In this document: one piece after another, positions 31,920-39,799 of the stretch
Layout of the letters: each line of letters begins with the position of its first letter
Position numbering within the stretch: the stretch's first letter is position 1
Assembly (NCBI RefSeq): GCF_900114435.1
Contig: NZ_FOZK01000004.1
Location: 124,001 to 188,000, forward strand
Origin: Halomicrobium zhouii
GTDB lineage: Archaea > Halobacteriota > Halobacteria > Halobacteriales > Haloarculaceae
Direction: 5' to 3'
Length of the DNA stretch: 64,000 bases
Position numbers and translations under genes: made by a program
The notes under the pieces: generated by a model
Databases searched by the model: none
The model's input: the letters and a program-made list of their open reading frames with translations, nothing else
Told to the model about the DNA's origin: nothing

Positions 31920-32513
31920 TCACTGTATCGCGCAGGTCCGCGGGTCCCCGGCCCGGCCGAGGAAGAACAGGAGCAGGAGAATGCCGCCGACCCGCAGGAG
32001 ATTCCCGTCGAACGGGAGCGCGGCCATCGCGCCGACGAAGCCCAGCGCGCCGAGGACGCCAGCGCCGCAACTCGCACAGCCAGCGGCCAGCAGCCCGGGG
32101 GCGACCCCGACGAGCGTCGAGGCGCTCCGCCGTCGAGCACGACCGACGAGGGCGACGGCGTTCGTCACCGCGACGCCCGTCAGGAGCGCGTACGCCGTCA
32201 GCAGCGCGAGGCCCAGCCAGCCGGTGGTCAGGTACGACTCTCGCGTGAGCGTCACCAGGGCGTAGGGAAGGTCCGTGGGGTCGTTCCCGAGGAGCTGCAG
32301 CGAGAACTGGGGGAAGCTGCTCAGGACGAGGACGGCGGTGGTCACCGCCGTCGCGATGGCGGCGACCAGCAACCGGCCGTTGGAGGTGAGCGGATAGGCG
32401 ACCGCGTCGCCGACGTCCCGGAGCCAGCGGCGGCCGTGAGCACCAGCGCGTCCCGCAGGGTCAGTCCGTCCCTCGGCGTCAGCCCGTCCGTCCGTATCAG
32501 CACTTCCGTTCAT
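31920..32513 (-). CDS. Membrane protein with CASC motif, partner of the DsbA-like protein
   Basis: A 197-residue protein with a charged 30-residue leader then about five helices. The conserved-looking motif is GLLAAGCASCGAGVLGALGFVGAMAALPFDG, where C-A-S-C sits at the membrane face. Its ATG overlaps the DsbA stop by four bases (ATGA), so the two are translationally coupled. A DsbB-like or metal-transport role is suggested only by this coupling and the CxxC. No family name can be given. Confidence 0.7.
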   Translation of the reverse strand: MNGSADTDGRADAEGRTDPAGRAGAHGRRWLRDVGDAVAYPLTSNGRLLVAAIATAVTTAVLVLSSFPQFSLQLLGNDPTDLPYALVTLTRESYLTTGWLGLALLTAYALLTGVAVTNAVALVGRARRRSASTLVGVAPGLLAAGCASCGAGVLGALGFVGAMAALPFDGNLLRVGGILLLLFFLGRAGDPRTCAIQ

Positions 32514-33247
32514 GCGTCACGTATCTTTTCGATGGCGTTCGCGAAGTTCTCGTAGGGGTGAGCACCGACCATCTTCCCGGCGACGTCGGCCTCGCGGTTG
32601 TAGAGGACGAAGCCCGGCGTTCCCTGGAGTCCCGCCGAGCGACCGGTTTCGAGGTCGGCATCTATGCTCTCCCGGACCGCGTCGCCGCGGTTCTCCCGGC
32701 AGTTCTCGACCGCCGAACGGTCGACGTTCTCGGTCTCCTCCGTGATCCGGGCGAACGTCTCCTCGTCGGCCCAGTCGTGTCCGGACTCGGACTGGGCGTC
32801 GAAGGCCGACTCGTGCCAGTGCCAGTACGCCGCCGGCTCCGAGTCGGCGACCTTGTCCCACACGCAGCGACTCCAGACGGCGGCCGGGAGCGAGTACTCC
32901 CCGATGTTGGGATAGGAGAGAAAGACGACTCTGACGTCACCGGTCTCGACGTAGTCCGTTCCGATCTCGGGGAGCGTCTCCGTCTCGAACTCCTTGCAGA
33001 ACGGGCACAGGTAGTCAGTCCAGTAGTAGACGTCCACGGGCGCGTCGGGCTCACCGACGATCGGTCTCCCGGCGAGTTCGACCCCGAAGCCGGTCGTCTC
33101 CTCGCTCGTGTGGAAGTTCGAGGGGACGTACGCCTGCTCGTTCGACCCGGAGCGCGAGGCGGCGTACGCGACGCCGCCACCGAACAGGAGCGTTCCACCG
33201 CCGGCGAGGAGCGCTCGACGCCGCGTAATATTGCCCCCTTCGTCCAT
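32510..33247 (-). CDS. DsbA-family thioredoxin-like protein, Tat-exported
   Basis: A 245-residue protein. The N-terminus ITRRRALLAGGGTLLFGGGVAYAA is a Tat signal. The thioredoxin-like fold starts GEPDAPVDVYYWTDYLCPFCKEFE; the active site is C-P-F-C (about residues 79-82), as in extracytoplasmic thiol oxidases and disulfide isomerases. The late TPGFVLYNRE has the cis-proline. The helical insert carries two more cysteines (SRCVWDK, ENCREN). It would act outside the membrane, probably with the downstream CxxC membrane proteins as redox partners. Confidence 0.87.
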   Translation of the reverse strand: MDEGGNITRRRALLAGGGTLLFGGGVAYAASRSGSNEQAYVPSNFHTSEETTGFGVELAGRPIVGEPDAPVDVYYWTDYLCPFCKEFETETLPEIGTDYVETGDVRVVFLSYPNIGEYSLPAAVWSRCVWDKVADSEPAAYWHWHESAFDAQSESGHDWADEETFARITEETENVDRSAVENCRENRGDAVRESIDADLETGRSAGLQGTPGFVLYNREADVAGKMVGAHPYENFANAIEKIRDA

Positions 33248-33316
33248 CGATGGACAATCCTATTCCCGCTCCACCGAAGGGCTTTTCGGTCCGATCGAGA
33301 GACGGCGGCCGGGAGC

Positions 33317-33392
33317 GTCCCACCGGAAGCGTCCAGTCCCACCGGAAGCGTCCAGTCCCACCGGAAGCGTCCAGTCCCACCGGAAGCGTCCA
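33317..33392. repeat. Four perfect 19-base tandem repeats
   Basis: The unit gtcccaccggaagcgtcca occurs four times without a mismatch between the DsbA start (33247) and the second thioredoxin stop (33413). It is not CRISPR-like because the copies are contiguous. The perfect identity implies recent amplification. Confidence 0.95.
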
Positions 33393-33412
33393 TCCCGGCA
33401 GGGGACGCCTGA

Positions 33413-33832
33413 TCAGGCGTAGTTCTCGACCGTGGTGCGCAGTTGCGCCTCGTCCTGCATCCCGACGAGTCGCTCGGCGGGCTCACCGTCGGCGAAGAGG
33501 ACGAGCGTCGGGACGCCGCGGACGCCGTACTCCGAAGCGAGTCGCTGGTTGGCGTCGACGTCGACCTTCACGACCGTCGCGGCCGTCTCGGCGGCGATGG
33601 AGTCGACGACGGGTTCGAGCATCTGACACGGCCCACACCAGTCCGCGTAGAAGTCGGCCAGAACCACGTCGTGGTTCCCGACGACGTCGTTCAGCTCCGC
33701 GGCCCCGTGTACCGGGACGGGTTCTTCCGGGGCCGATTCCGCGGTCGACTCCCCGTCCGCGCCACCGGTCCGGTCGCGGAGTTCTTCGATCTTCTGTTGG
33801 CGGATCTCCTCGATGGCGTCGTCCTCGGTCAT
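33413..33832 (-). CDS. Thioredoxin, second copy with an N-terminal helical extension
   Basis: A 139-residue thioredoxin. Residues 1-20 (MTEDDAIEEIRQQKIEELRD) form a charged helix absent from ordinary thioredoxin, then an acidic linker, then the domain with WCGPC (about 65-69) and VRGVPTLVLF. The core matches the trxA at 9129 closely. The helix resembles the start of some haloarchaeal Trx proteins that may target a partner. The ATG at 33832 is chosen; upstream in-frame sequence is unrelated. ACAATACAGT lies about 100 bases upstream. Confidence 0.9.
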   Translation of the reverse strand: MTEDDAIEEIRQQKIEELRDRTGGADGESTAESAPEEPVPVHGAAELNDVVGNHDVVLADFYADWCGPCQMLEPVVDSIAAETAATVVKVDVDANQRLASEYGVRGVPTLVLFADGEPAERLVGMQDEAQLRTTVENYA

Positions 33833-33929
33833 CTCGGTGGTCCGTTCGGCGCGGCAACGCTTAGTTGTTTTGCACGATATGCACAAGACAGTCTGGCGAG
33901 GCGGGCCGTCCGGGGGTGTTCCCGGACGG

Positions 33930-33942
33930 GACAATACAGTGC
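33930..33942. promoter_or_regulatory. ACAATACAGT motif copy upstream of the second thioredoxin
   Basis: GACAATACAGTGC is one base from the ACAATACTGT core and lies about 100 bases upstream of the ATG at 33832 and 175 bases upstream of the divergent methyltransferase. A nearer palindromic stretch, TGCACGATATGCA at about 33872-33884, is a competing candidate. Confidence 0.4.
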
Positions 33943-34117
33943 AGACGGGAGGGCGTCGACGTCGTCCGGCGCCGTTCCGGAAGGTGAGCGTTCCGTACGC
34001 GATCGACGTGTTTTCCCGGGATTCGTCGCGGACCAGGTGACGGTCCGTCGCGCCATCGAGGTCGTCGCTGGGCCACCCAGTCGAAAGGATATTCCTGGCG
34101 GACCCAATACTGCACAC

Positions 34118-34678
34118 ATGGGATACCACACGTTCGACGCGTCCCGGGCCGACAAACTCGAACAGCCGGAGCGACGGTACCGGTTCCTCTCGGCCGAAGA
34201 GCTGGTCTGGGGCCTCGATCTCTCCCCGGCCGCGACCGTCGCCGACCTCGGCAGCGGCACGGGCTTTTACACCGACGACGTCGCCCCGCACGCGGACACG
34301 GTGTACGCCGTCGACGTCCAGGCCGAGATGCACGACTACTACCGCGAGAAAGGCGTCCCGCAGAACGTCGAGCTGCTGACGACCGGCGTGGGTGACTTGC
34401 CCCTCGAGACTGGTGCCCTCGACGCCGCGTTCTCGACGATGACCTACCACGAGTTTGCGAGCGACGAGGCGCTCGCAGAGGTGCACCGGGTACTCCGGGC
34501 GGACGGGCGTTTCGTCGTCGTGGACTGGGCCGCCACCGGCAGCGGCGAGCACGGACCGCCGCTCGACGAGCGCTTCACCGCGGCCGAAGCGGCTGAGGCG
34601 CTCCGGGCGAACGGGTTCCGGACCGAACACGAGGCGGTCCGTCCGGAGACGTTCTACCTGGTTGCCACGGCGGAGTAG
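34118..34678 (+). CDS. Class I SAM-dependent methyltransferase
   Basis: A 186-residue methyltransferase. VADLGSGTGFYTDDVAPH is motif I, VYAVDVQAEM motif II, GALDAAFSTMTYHEFASDEAL motif IV, and the C-terminal half holds RADGRFVVVDWAATG. The N-terminal YRFLSAEELVWGLDL is typical of UbiE/Mrm-like haloarchaeal enzymes. The substrate is unknown; arsenite is possible given the arsenic genes that follow, but no cysteine triad of ArsM is present. CCAATACTGCACAC precedes the ATG. Confidence 0.84.
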   Translation: MGYHTFDASRADKLEQPERRYRFLSAEELVWGLDLSPAATVADLGSGTGFYTDDVAPHADTVYAVDVQAEMHDYYREKGVPQNVELLTTGVGDLPLETGALDAAFSTMTYHEFASDEALAEVHRVLRADGRFVVVDWAATGSGEHGPPLDERFTAAEAAEALRANGFRTEHEAVRPETFYLVATAE

Positions 34679-34922
34679 TTCGCGCCGTCTGGACGGCGCA
34701 GTCGAACCGGTCGCCATCTGCCGGAACTCTGCGTTCGCTGGCTCGAACTAGCTGGGCGTCGTTCGTCGCGTGTCTCTCCGGAGTTTGCTTTAGGATTCAA
34801 TCAACTATATCACACCTGCCAATTCCCATAAATCGGATTATTCGCCGGTAGTCTGGAATTCTACCGCTATCCTCCCAACCGAATCGAAACCATTAATTCA
34901 AGTTCTGTTCAACTATTCGTCG

Positions 34923-35321
34923 ATGGCACAAGCGACGGACCGACTGCGGCGGTATCTCGACGACGAACTCGGGGAGTGTCGAAACGAGGACGTCGAGCGC
35001 CGACTCGACGAACTCGGCACCCTCGAAGCGGCGCTCGGGGAGGCGCAGGTCGACGCCGAACTCGGCGTGCTCTCGGCGCTCTCCAGCGAGACGCGGTACA
35101 CGCTCGTTCGCGTCCTCGTCGCGGCCGGGGAGGAACTCTGCGTCTGCGAGTTGCACGCGGTCGTCGACGTGAGCGAGAGCGGGCTCAGTCACGCGCTCTC
35201 GACGCTCGTCGACGCCGGCCTCGTCGACGCCCGGAAGGACGGGCGCTGGAAGATGTATCGCGCCACCAATCGCGCGGTCGCACTCGTCACCGTGCTCGAG
35301 GGGAGCGTGGGCGATGCGTAA
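34923..35321 (+). CDS. arsR: ArsR-family arsenic-responsive repressor
   Basis: A 132-residue ArsR protein. VLSALSSETRYTLVRVLVAAGEELCVCELHAVVDVSESGLSHALSTLVDAGLVDARKDGRWKMYRA is the winged helix, and C73-V-C75 in ELCVCEL is the classical arsenite-binding pair. It overlaps the acr3 start by eight bases, so it heads arsR-acr3-arsC. TTCAAGTTCTGTTCAACTAT (ending 34917) lies just before the ATG and could be its operator. Confidence 0.9.
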   Translation: MAQATDRLRRYLDDELGECRNEDVERRLDELGTLEAALGEAQVDAELGVLSALSSETRYTLVRVLVAAGEELCVCELHAVVDVSESGLSHALSTLVDAGLVDARKDGRWKMYRATNRAVALVTVLEGSVGDA

Positions 35322-36477
35322 CGGCGACGCCCACGACCACGGCCCCGACTGCGAGTGTGAGAGCTGTGGCGACCCGCGGTCGATGGACTTCCTCGACAAG
35401 TACCTCACCGTCTGGATCTTCGGCGCGATGGCGATCGGTGTCGGCCTCGGCTTCGTCGCGCCGTCGGTGACCCAACCGATCCAGGAGCTCCACCTCGTCG
35501 AGATCGGCCTCGTCCTGATGATGTACCCGCCGCTGGCGAAGGCGGACTACTCGCAGCTTCGGACCGTCTTCAGCAACTGGCGCGTGCTCGGATTGAGCCT
35601 CGTCCAGAACTGGCTCATCGGCCCGACGCTGATGTTCGGGCTCGCGGTGATATTCTTCAGCGGCCTGGTCCCGGGACTACCGGCACGCCCCGAGTACTTC
35701 CTCGGACTGGTGTTCATCGGGATGGCCCGGTGTATCGCGATGGTCCTCGTCTGGAACGAACTCGCCGAGGGGTCGACCGAGTACGTCACCGGCCTCGTGG
35801 CGTTCAACAGCCTCTTCCAGATCGTCACCTACGGGGTGTACGTCTACTTTTTCGCGCTGTTCCTCCCGCCGCTGCTCGGGATGGAGACGCTCGTCGCGGG
35901 CATCACCACCTTCGACGTCACCCCGATGCAGGTGTTCGAGGCTATCGTGATATTCCTCGGAATTCCCTTCGCAGCGGGCTTTCTCTCCCGCTACGTCGGC
36001 ACGCGGGCGAAGAGCGAAGAGTGGTACGACGAGGAGTTCGTCCCGACGATCGACCCGCTGACCCTCGTCGCACTGCTCTTCACCATCGTCGTGATGTTCG
36101 CCACGCAGGGCGGCACCATCGTCGCCGCACCTGGCGACGTCCTGTTGCTCGCCGTGCCGCTGACCGTCTACTTCGTCGTGATGTTCCTCGTCAGCTTCGG
36201 GATGGGACGGGGCATCGGCGCCGACTACTCGACGACGACGGCCATCGGCTTCACCGCGGCCTCGAACAACTTCGAACTCGCGATCGCCGTCGCGGTAGCG
36301 GTGTTCGGCGTCGGCTCCGGCGTCGCCTTCGCGACCGTCGTCGGCCCGCTCATCGAGGTGCCCGTCCTGCTCGCGCTGGTCCACGTCGCGCTGTACTTCC
36401 AGCGACGGTACGACTGGGGCGGCCACACGACCGGGAGCCTCGATTCGTCCGCACCCGACCCGACGACCGACGACTGA
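35314..36477 (+). CDS. acr3: ACR3-family arsenite efflux transporter
   Basis: A 387-residue ten-helix carrier. The conserved ACR3 cysteine is C140 in IGMARCIAMVLVWNELA, and the closing FTAASNNFELAIAVAVAVFG is the second signature. The N-terminus carries a short Cys/His-rich stretch (HDHGPDCECESCGD) that may pick up arsenite before transport. It would expel As(III) using the proton gradient. It is downstream of arsR and upstream of arsC in one operon. Confidence 0.93.
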   Translation: MRNGDAHDHGPDCECESCGDPRSMDFLDKYLTVWIFGAMAIGVGLGFVAPSVTQPIQELHLVEIGLVLMMYPPLAKADYSQLRTVFSNWRVLGLSLVQNWLIGPTLMFGLAVIFFSGLVPGLPARPEYFLGLVFIGMARCIAMVLVWNELAEGSTEYVTGLVAFNSLFQIVTYGVYVYFFALFLPPLLGMETLVAGITTFDVTPMQVFEAIVIFLGIPFAAGFLSRYVGTRAKSEEWYDEEFVPTIDPLTLVALLFTIVVMFATQGGTIVAAPGDVLLLAVPLTVYFVVMFLVSFGMGRGIGADYSTTTAIGFTAASNNFELAIAVAVAVFGVGSGVAFATVVGPLIEVPVLLALVHVALYFQRRYDWGGHTTGSLDSSAPDPTTDD

Positions 36478-36487
36478 CCACAGAACC

Positions 36488-36934
36488 ATGTCATCCAACA
36501 CTGCCACAGACGACCCGATTCGAATCGCCTTCGTGTGCGTCCAGAACGCCGGCCGTTCCCAGCTGTCGACGGCCTTCGCCGAGCGTGAACGGGACCGACG
36601 TGGGCTCGAAGACCGCGTCGAGATTCGTACCGGCGGGACCCACCCGGCCGACCACGTCCACGACGAAGTCGTCGAGGTGATGGACGAGGCGGGGTTCGAC
36701 CTCGCCGACCGGACGCCGCGAGAGATTTCCCTGGCGGAACTGCGCTCCTGTGACTACGTCGCGACGATGGGCTGTTCGACGCTCGACGTCGGCGAAGTCG
36801 GCGACGACGTGGATATCCGGGACTGGGCGCTCGACGACCCCGACGGCCAGGACCTCGATCGGGTGCGGGAGATCCGTGACGAAATCGAGCGGCGGGTGGT
36901 CGCGCTGTTCGACGAGTTCTCCCCGTCCGAGTGA
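36488..36934 (+). CDS. arsC: Low-molecular-weight phosphatase-type arsenate reductase
   Basis: A 148-residue protein with the phosphatase loop C17-V-Q-N-A-G-R-S (FVCVQNAGRSQLS), the arsenate-binding P-loop, and the second motif WALDDPDGQDLDRVREIRDEIE. This is the haloarchaeal ArsC type, which reduces arsenate with thioredoxin electrons; two thioredoxins are encoded nearby. It is 10 bases downstream of acr3. Confidence 0.9.
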   Translation: MSSNTATDDPIRIAFVCVQNAGRSQLSTAFAERERDRRGLEDRVEIRTGGTHPADHVHDEVVEVMDEAGFDLADRTPREISLAELRSCDYVATMGCSTLDVGEVGDDVDIRDWALDDPDGQDLDRVREIRDEIERRVVALFDEFSPSE

Positions 36935-37121
36935 GTCTCCCCGTCCGAGCGAGCAGCGCTCCGCTCACCGCTATCGAGCAGTCGGCGTCCGGTCGGATAC
37001 TCGCATCCGTCCGCCCCGAGGAGCGGTACCAGTGACACCGATGTTACTTCCCGGCACCGGTGTCTCGAAGGCATTTATGGCCGAGTGACGACGAACTCTG
37101 GGTGACGACTCACCACCCGAA

Positions 37122-37778
37122 ATGTCCCAACGAAAACCTGACTACGTAGACGACGCCGATATCGACGAATCGCTCGACGACCTGCCCGCGGCGGACGCTA
37201 TCGAAGAGACGGTCGAGAACCTCGAAGCGAACGGGTTCGAGGTCGTCGTCGTCGATTCCGCCGACGCCGCGCTCGCGGAACTGCAGTCGCTCATCCCGGC
37301 GGGCTCGTCCGTGATGAACGGCCACTCGACGACCCTCGAGGAGATCGGATTCGTCGAGTACCTGAGCGAGGGAGACCACGAGTGGGAGAGCCTGGCCGAC
37401 GAGATCTGGAGCATCGAAGACGACGCGGAGCGACAGGCCGCTCGCCGTGAATCGCAGACGGCGGAGTTCTTCCTCGGCGGCATCAACGGGATCGCACAGT
37501 CCGGCGAACTCGTCGCTGCCGACCGGTCGGGTAGTCGCATCGGTGCGTATCCGTTCGCCGCCGAGAACGTCGTCATCGTCAGCGGCGTGAACAAGATCGT
37601 GCCGACGGTCGACGACGCGCTCGACCGGCTCGAGTCCGTCGCCTACCCCCTCGAGAACGAGCGCGCCCAGGAGGCCTACGGCGTCGACTCCGCCATCGCC
37701 AAGCAGCTCATCTTCCGACAGGAACTCGAAGAGGGACGGACGACCGTCGTCCTCATCCGCGACCAGTTCGGGTACTAG
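37122..37778 (+). CDS. LUD-domain protein (LutC-like)
   Basis: A 218-residue LUD protein. EETVENLEANGFEVVVVDSADAALAEL opens it, and the signature is PAGSSVMNGHSTTLEEIGFVEYL and FFLGGINGIAQSGELVAADRSGSRIGAYPFAAENVVIVSGVNKIV. LUD domains occur in lactate utilisation proteins (LutB/LutC) and stand alone in archaea with unknown substrate. It is monocistronic; GCATTTATGG at about 37072 would serve as the TATA element. Confidence 0.85.
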   Translation: MSQRKPDYVDDADIDESLDDLPAADAIEETVENLEANGFEVVVVDSADAALAELQSLIPAGSSVMNGHSTTLEEIGFVEYLSEGDHEWESLADEIWSIEDDAERQAARRESQTAEFFLGGINGIAQSGELVAADRSGSRIGAYPFAAENVVIVSGVNKIVPTVDDALDRLESVAYPLENERAQEAYGVDSAIAKQLIFRQELEEGRTTVVLIRDQFGY

Positions 37779-37832
37779 CGGAACCGGCGGCTGCCAGGAC
37801 GGACGCAGGGCCGAGTGGCGGCCAGCCAGCCA

Positions 37833-38642
37833 CTACTCCGGAAGGTCAGCCGGGTCGTACTCGTGTTCCCACTCGGGTCGGCCCGGCCCCGGTAACTCGT
37901 CGACGTGAGCGTAGAGTTCTGCTTCCGAGTCCCACGGATAGCACTGTCCCATCGCGTCGAACCGTCGGAAAAAGGAGAGGTGGGACCAGCTGTAACTCGC
38001 GGGCGGTTCGTCCATCCCCTGTCGACGTTGCTCGAGGAAGTCGACGAGTTCGCGTTCGGTGATATCGACCCCGTTGTCCCGGGCCACAGAGAGCAATCGG
38101 AGAAGTTCATCACGACGGGCGTCGTCGTCGACGTCGGCAAAGAATATCTCGACGGCGGCTCTGCGTACTGTCTCGGGAGTGTCGAGTTCGTCTGGAGAGA
38201 GGCCAGCGTAGTCTCGCGGGAGGACGTGGGATTTGGGCGCGAAGAGGCTCCGAACGACGCCGAATTCGGGCGCCTCTCCGCCGTCCTCTTTCTCGTACAC
38301 GCCAGCGATGTAGTCGGCAGCCTCGCCGAGCAGGTGGATCTTGATATCGAACGCTGGGAGGACGTTCGTCTCCAGGTCGATCGTGTCCCCGAGGATGGTC
38401 GCTGTAGTCGTGGTAGGTAGTTCGAGCCGGTGGGTGAACGTGCGCAATCGAACGTGATACGAGCCCCGGTAGCTCCCGAGAACCAGATAGCTCACAGCTG
38501 CCTGTTCGAACCCGGGCAGCTCGTGGTTCATGAACCGACAGATCTCGTGCAGATCCCCCTGTGGAACAGTGACGTCGTCGAGGATGCGTTCGAGCGCCGC
38601 TCGTACCCACGGATCGTTCCGTGGTACCCGTGGCCCCGCCAT
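37833..38642 (-). CDS. Conserved haloarchaeal protein of unknown function
   Basis: A 269-residue soluble protein without a domain I recognise. Noted segments are LHEICRFMNHELPGFEQAAVSYLVLGSYRGSYHVRL, LPRDYAGLSPDELDTPETVRRAAVEIFFADVDDD, and a Trp/Tyr-rich C-terminus (SWSHLSFFRRFDAMGQCYPWDSEAELYAHVD). It lies divergent from the HTH regulator at 38758, sharing a 115-base promoter with an inverted repeat, so the regulator may control it. Confidence 0.7.
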   Translation of the reverse strand: MAGPRVPRNDPWVRAALERILDDVTVPQGDLHEICRFMNHELPGFEQAAVSYLVLGSYRGSYHVRLRTFTHRLELPTTTTATILGDTIDLETNVLPAFDIKIHLLGEAADYIAGVYEKEDGGEAPEFGVVRSLFAPKSHVLPRDYAGLSPDELDTPETVRRAAVEIFFADVDDDARRDELLRLLSVARDNGVDITERELVDFLEQRRQGMDEPPASYSWSHLSFFRRFDAMGQCYPWDSEAELYAHVDELPGPGRPEWEHEYDPADLPE

Positions 38643-38685
38643 AGACTTCCCTACTCACGCTACTGGAAAAAAGCCTGCCGGTTTG

Positions 38686-38712
38686 GGTTGGAAATTGCCA
38701 ATATTCCCAACC
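38686..38712. promoter_or_regulatory. GGTTGG-N15-CCAACC inverted repeat in a divergent promoter
   Basis: GGTTGG (38686-38691) and CCAACC (38707-38712) flank AAATTGCCAATATTC. The element lies between divergent starts at 38642 and 38758, and could be bound by the encoded HTH regulator. Confidence 0.5.
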
Positions 38713-38757
38713 TGTCTAACCCAAACAGTTACAGCGGGAACGTTCGTATCGTCGCCC

Positions 38758-39390
38758 ATGAGCGAGCGCACGAAGCCTCCCGGGACCCCGGTGTCCGACA
38801 ACCCGTTTGGCGACGAGGATACCCTGTCGTTCGAGCGACAACGCCAGGCACATCGGTTTCTCACCCAGGAGACGCGCTACTACATCATCCAGGCCCTTCT
38901 GGGTCACCCACACCACCTGGCCTCGTTCGACGAGCTCGAGTACCTGGTCCCCAAGAATCGGTCGACGATCGACGAGCATCTAGACCGGCTAGAAGGGAAA
39001 CAGCTCCTCGCGAAGTACGAGTACACGGGAGACGAGAGCGCCCAGAACGAGCCGACGGAGTTCTGGGGCTTCACCGAGTTCGGGATCGAGCTACTGTACG
39101 ACTTCGACTACCTCCGCTACGTGCCGGTTCTGCGGGTGGTTCAGGACCACCTCTACGTGACCGAGAAGATCCAGCGCCATCGTGACGCGCGACGCCCGGA
39201 CCTGCCAGAGAGTGTGGCGGAGGCATTCGACCTGCCCGAGGAGATGGACGGTGAGAACCGCGAACTGCTGGAAACAGAGCACTCCGCACTCGTCGAGGGC
39301 GGCCAACTGTTCGACGCACCACCGGTCGATCCGGACCCCGACGCCGAAACCGAAGGGGACGCGGACCGGCCGATCGACGAGCTGTTCTGA
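38758..39390 (+). CDS. Winged-helix regulator with long C-terminal extension
   Basis: A 210-residue HTH protein. HRFLTQETRYYIIQALLGHPHHLASFDELEYLVPKNRSTIDEHLDRLEGKQLLAKYEY is the winged-helix domain, followed by FWGFTEFGIELLYDFDYLRYVPVLRVVQDHLYVTEKI and an acidic tail. It is related to the regulator at 30504-30914 (shared QETR start). The tail after residue 140 may be a sensor or dimer module. The ATG at 38758 follows an inverted repeat. Confidence 0.83.
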   Translation: MSERTKPPGTPVSDNPFGDEDTLSFERQRQAHRFLTQETRYYIIQALLGHPHHLASFDELEYLVPKNRSTIDEHLDRLEGKQLLAKYEYTGDESAQNEPTEFWGFTEFGIELLYDFDYLRYVPVLRVVQDHLYVTEKIQRHRDARRPDLPESVAEAFDLPEEMDGENRELLETEHSALVEGGQLFDAPPVDPDPDAETEGDADRPIDELF

Positions 39391-39462
39391 CGGGATTCCG
39401 GGATAGTTCTCTGGAAACCCCGGAGAAGAGGTCTCCTGGCAGCCAATGCGACCGACGACGAC

Positions 39463-39573
39463 CTACACCCAGGCGTCGACGCAGTCCGCCGAGCAGAACG
39501 GTAGCTCGATGTCCGACGCTTCGACCTGCAGCGTGAACGCCCGGATCTCCGTGTCGCAGTTGGTGCAAGCCAT
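39463..39573 (-). CDS. Very small zinc-ribbon protein
   Basis: A 36-residue protein starting MACTNCDTEI and ending FCSADCVDAWV. C3-x2-C6 and C27-x3-C31 would hold one zinc, as in TRASH/MYM-type small zinc fingers of haloarchaea. The stop is at 39463 and the ATG at 39573. No partner gene is obvious; it lies between the HTH regulator and the BASS transporter. Confidence 0.72.
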   Translation of the reverse strand: MACTNCDTEIRAFTLQVEASDIELPFCSADCVDAWV

Positions 39574-39799
39574 AGAGCCAGATCCATCCACTAACTACCT
39601 TGTTATGATGTATTTACCAGATAGCTTGCCGCGTGAGTGTCCACTAATCGACCAGCTTCGCGTCCGCGCGCTGAAAGGGGGACCGACCACCAAGGATCGG
39701 CGGTGCGCTCATCGGCGCCACGTCTGAATCGCGCGGAGGTGTGAGTCGACCTCGTTCAGGCCACTTTTCACGCGGAATGACGAACTTCCCACCGAACGA

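Noticed and set aside
33221..33232. GTAATATTGCCC in the DsbA-like gene as a motif copy
   Set aside because: It falls in the coding sequence of the Tat leader (residues NITR), so there is no reason to treat it as regulatory.
33317..33392. CRISPR array
   Set aside because: The four copies are contiguous with no spacers and there are no cas genes in the window.
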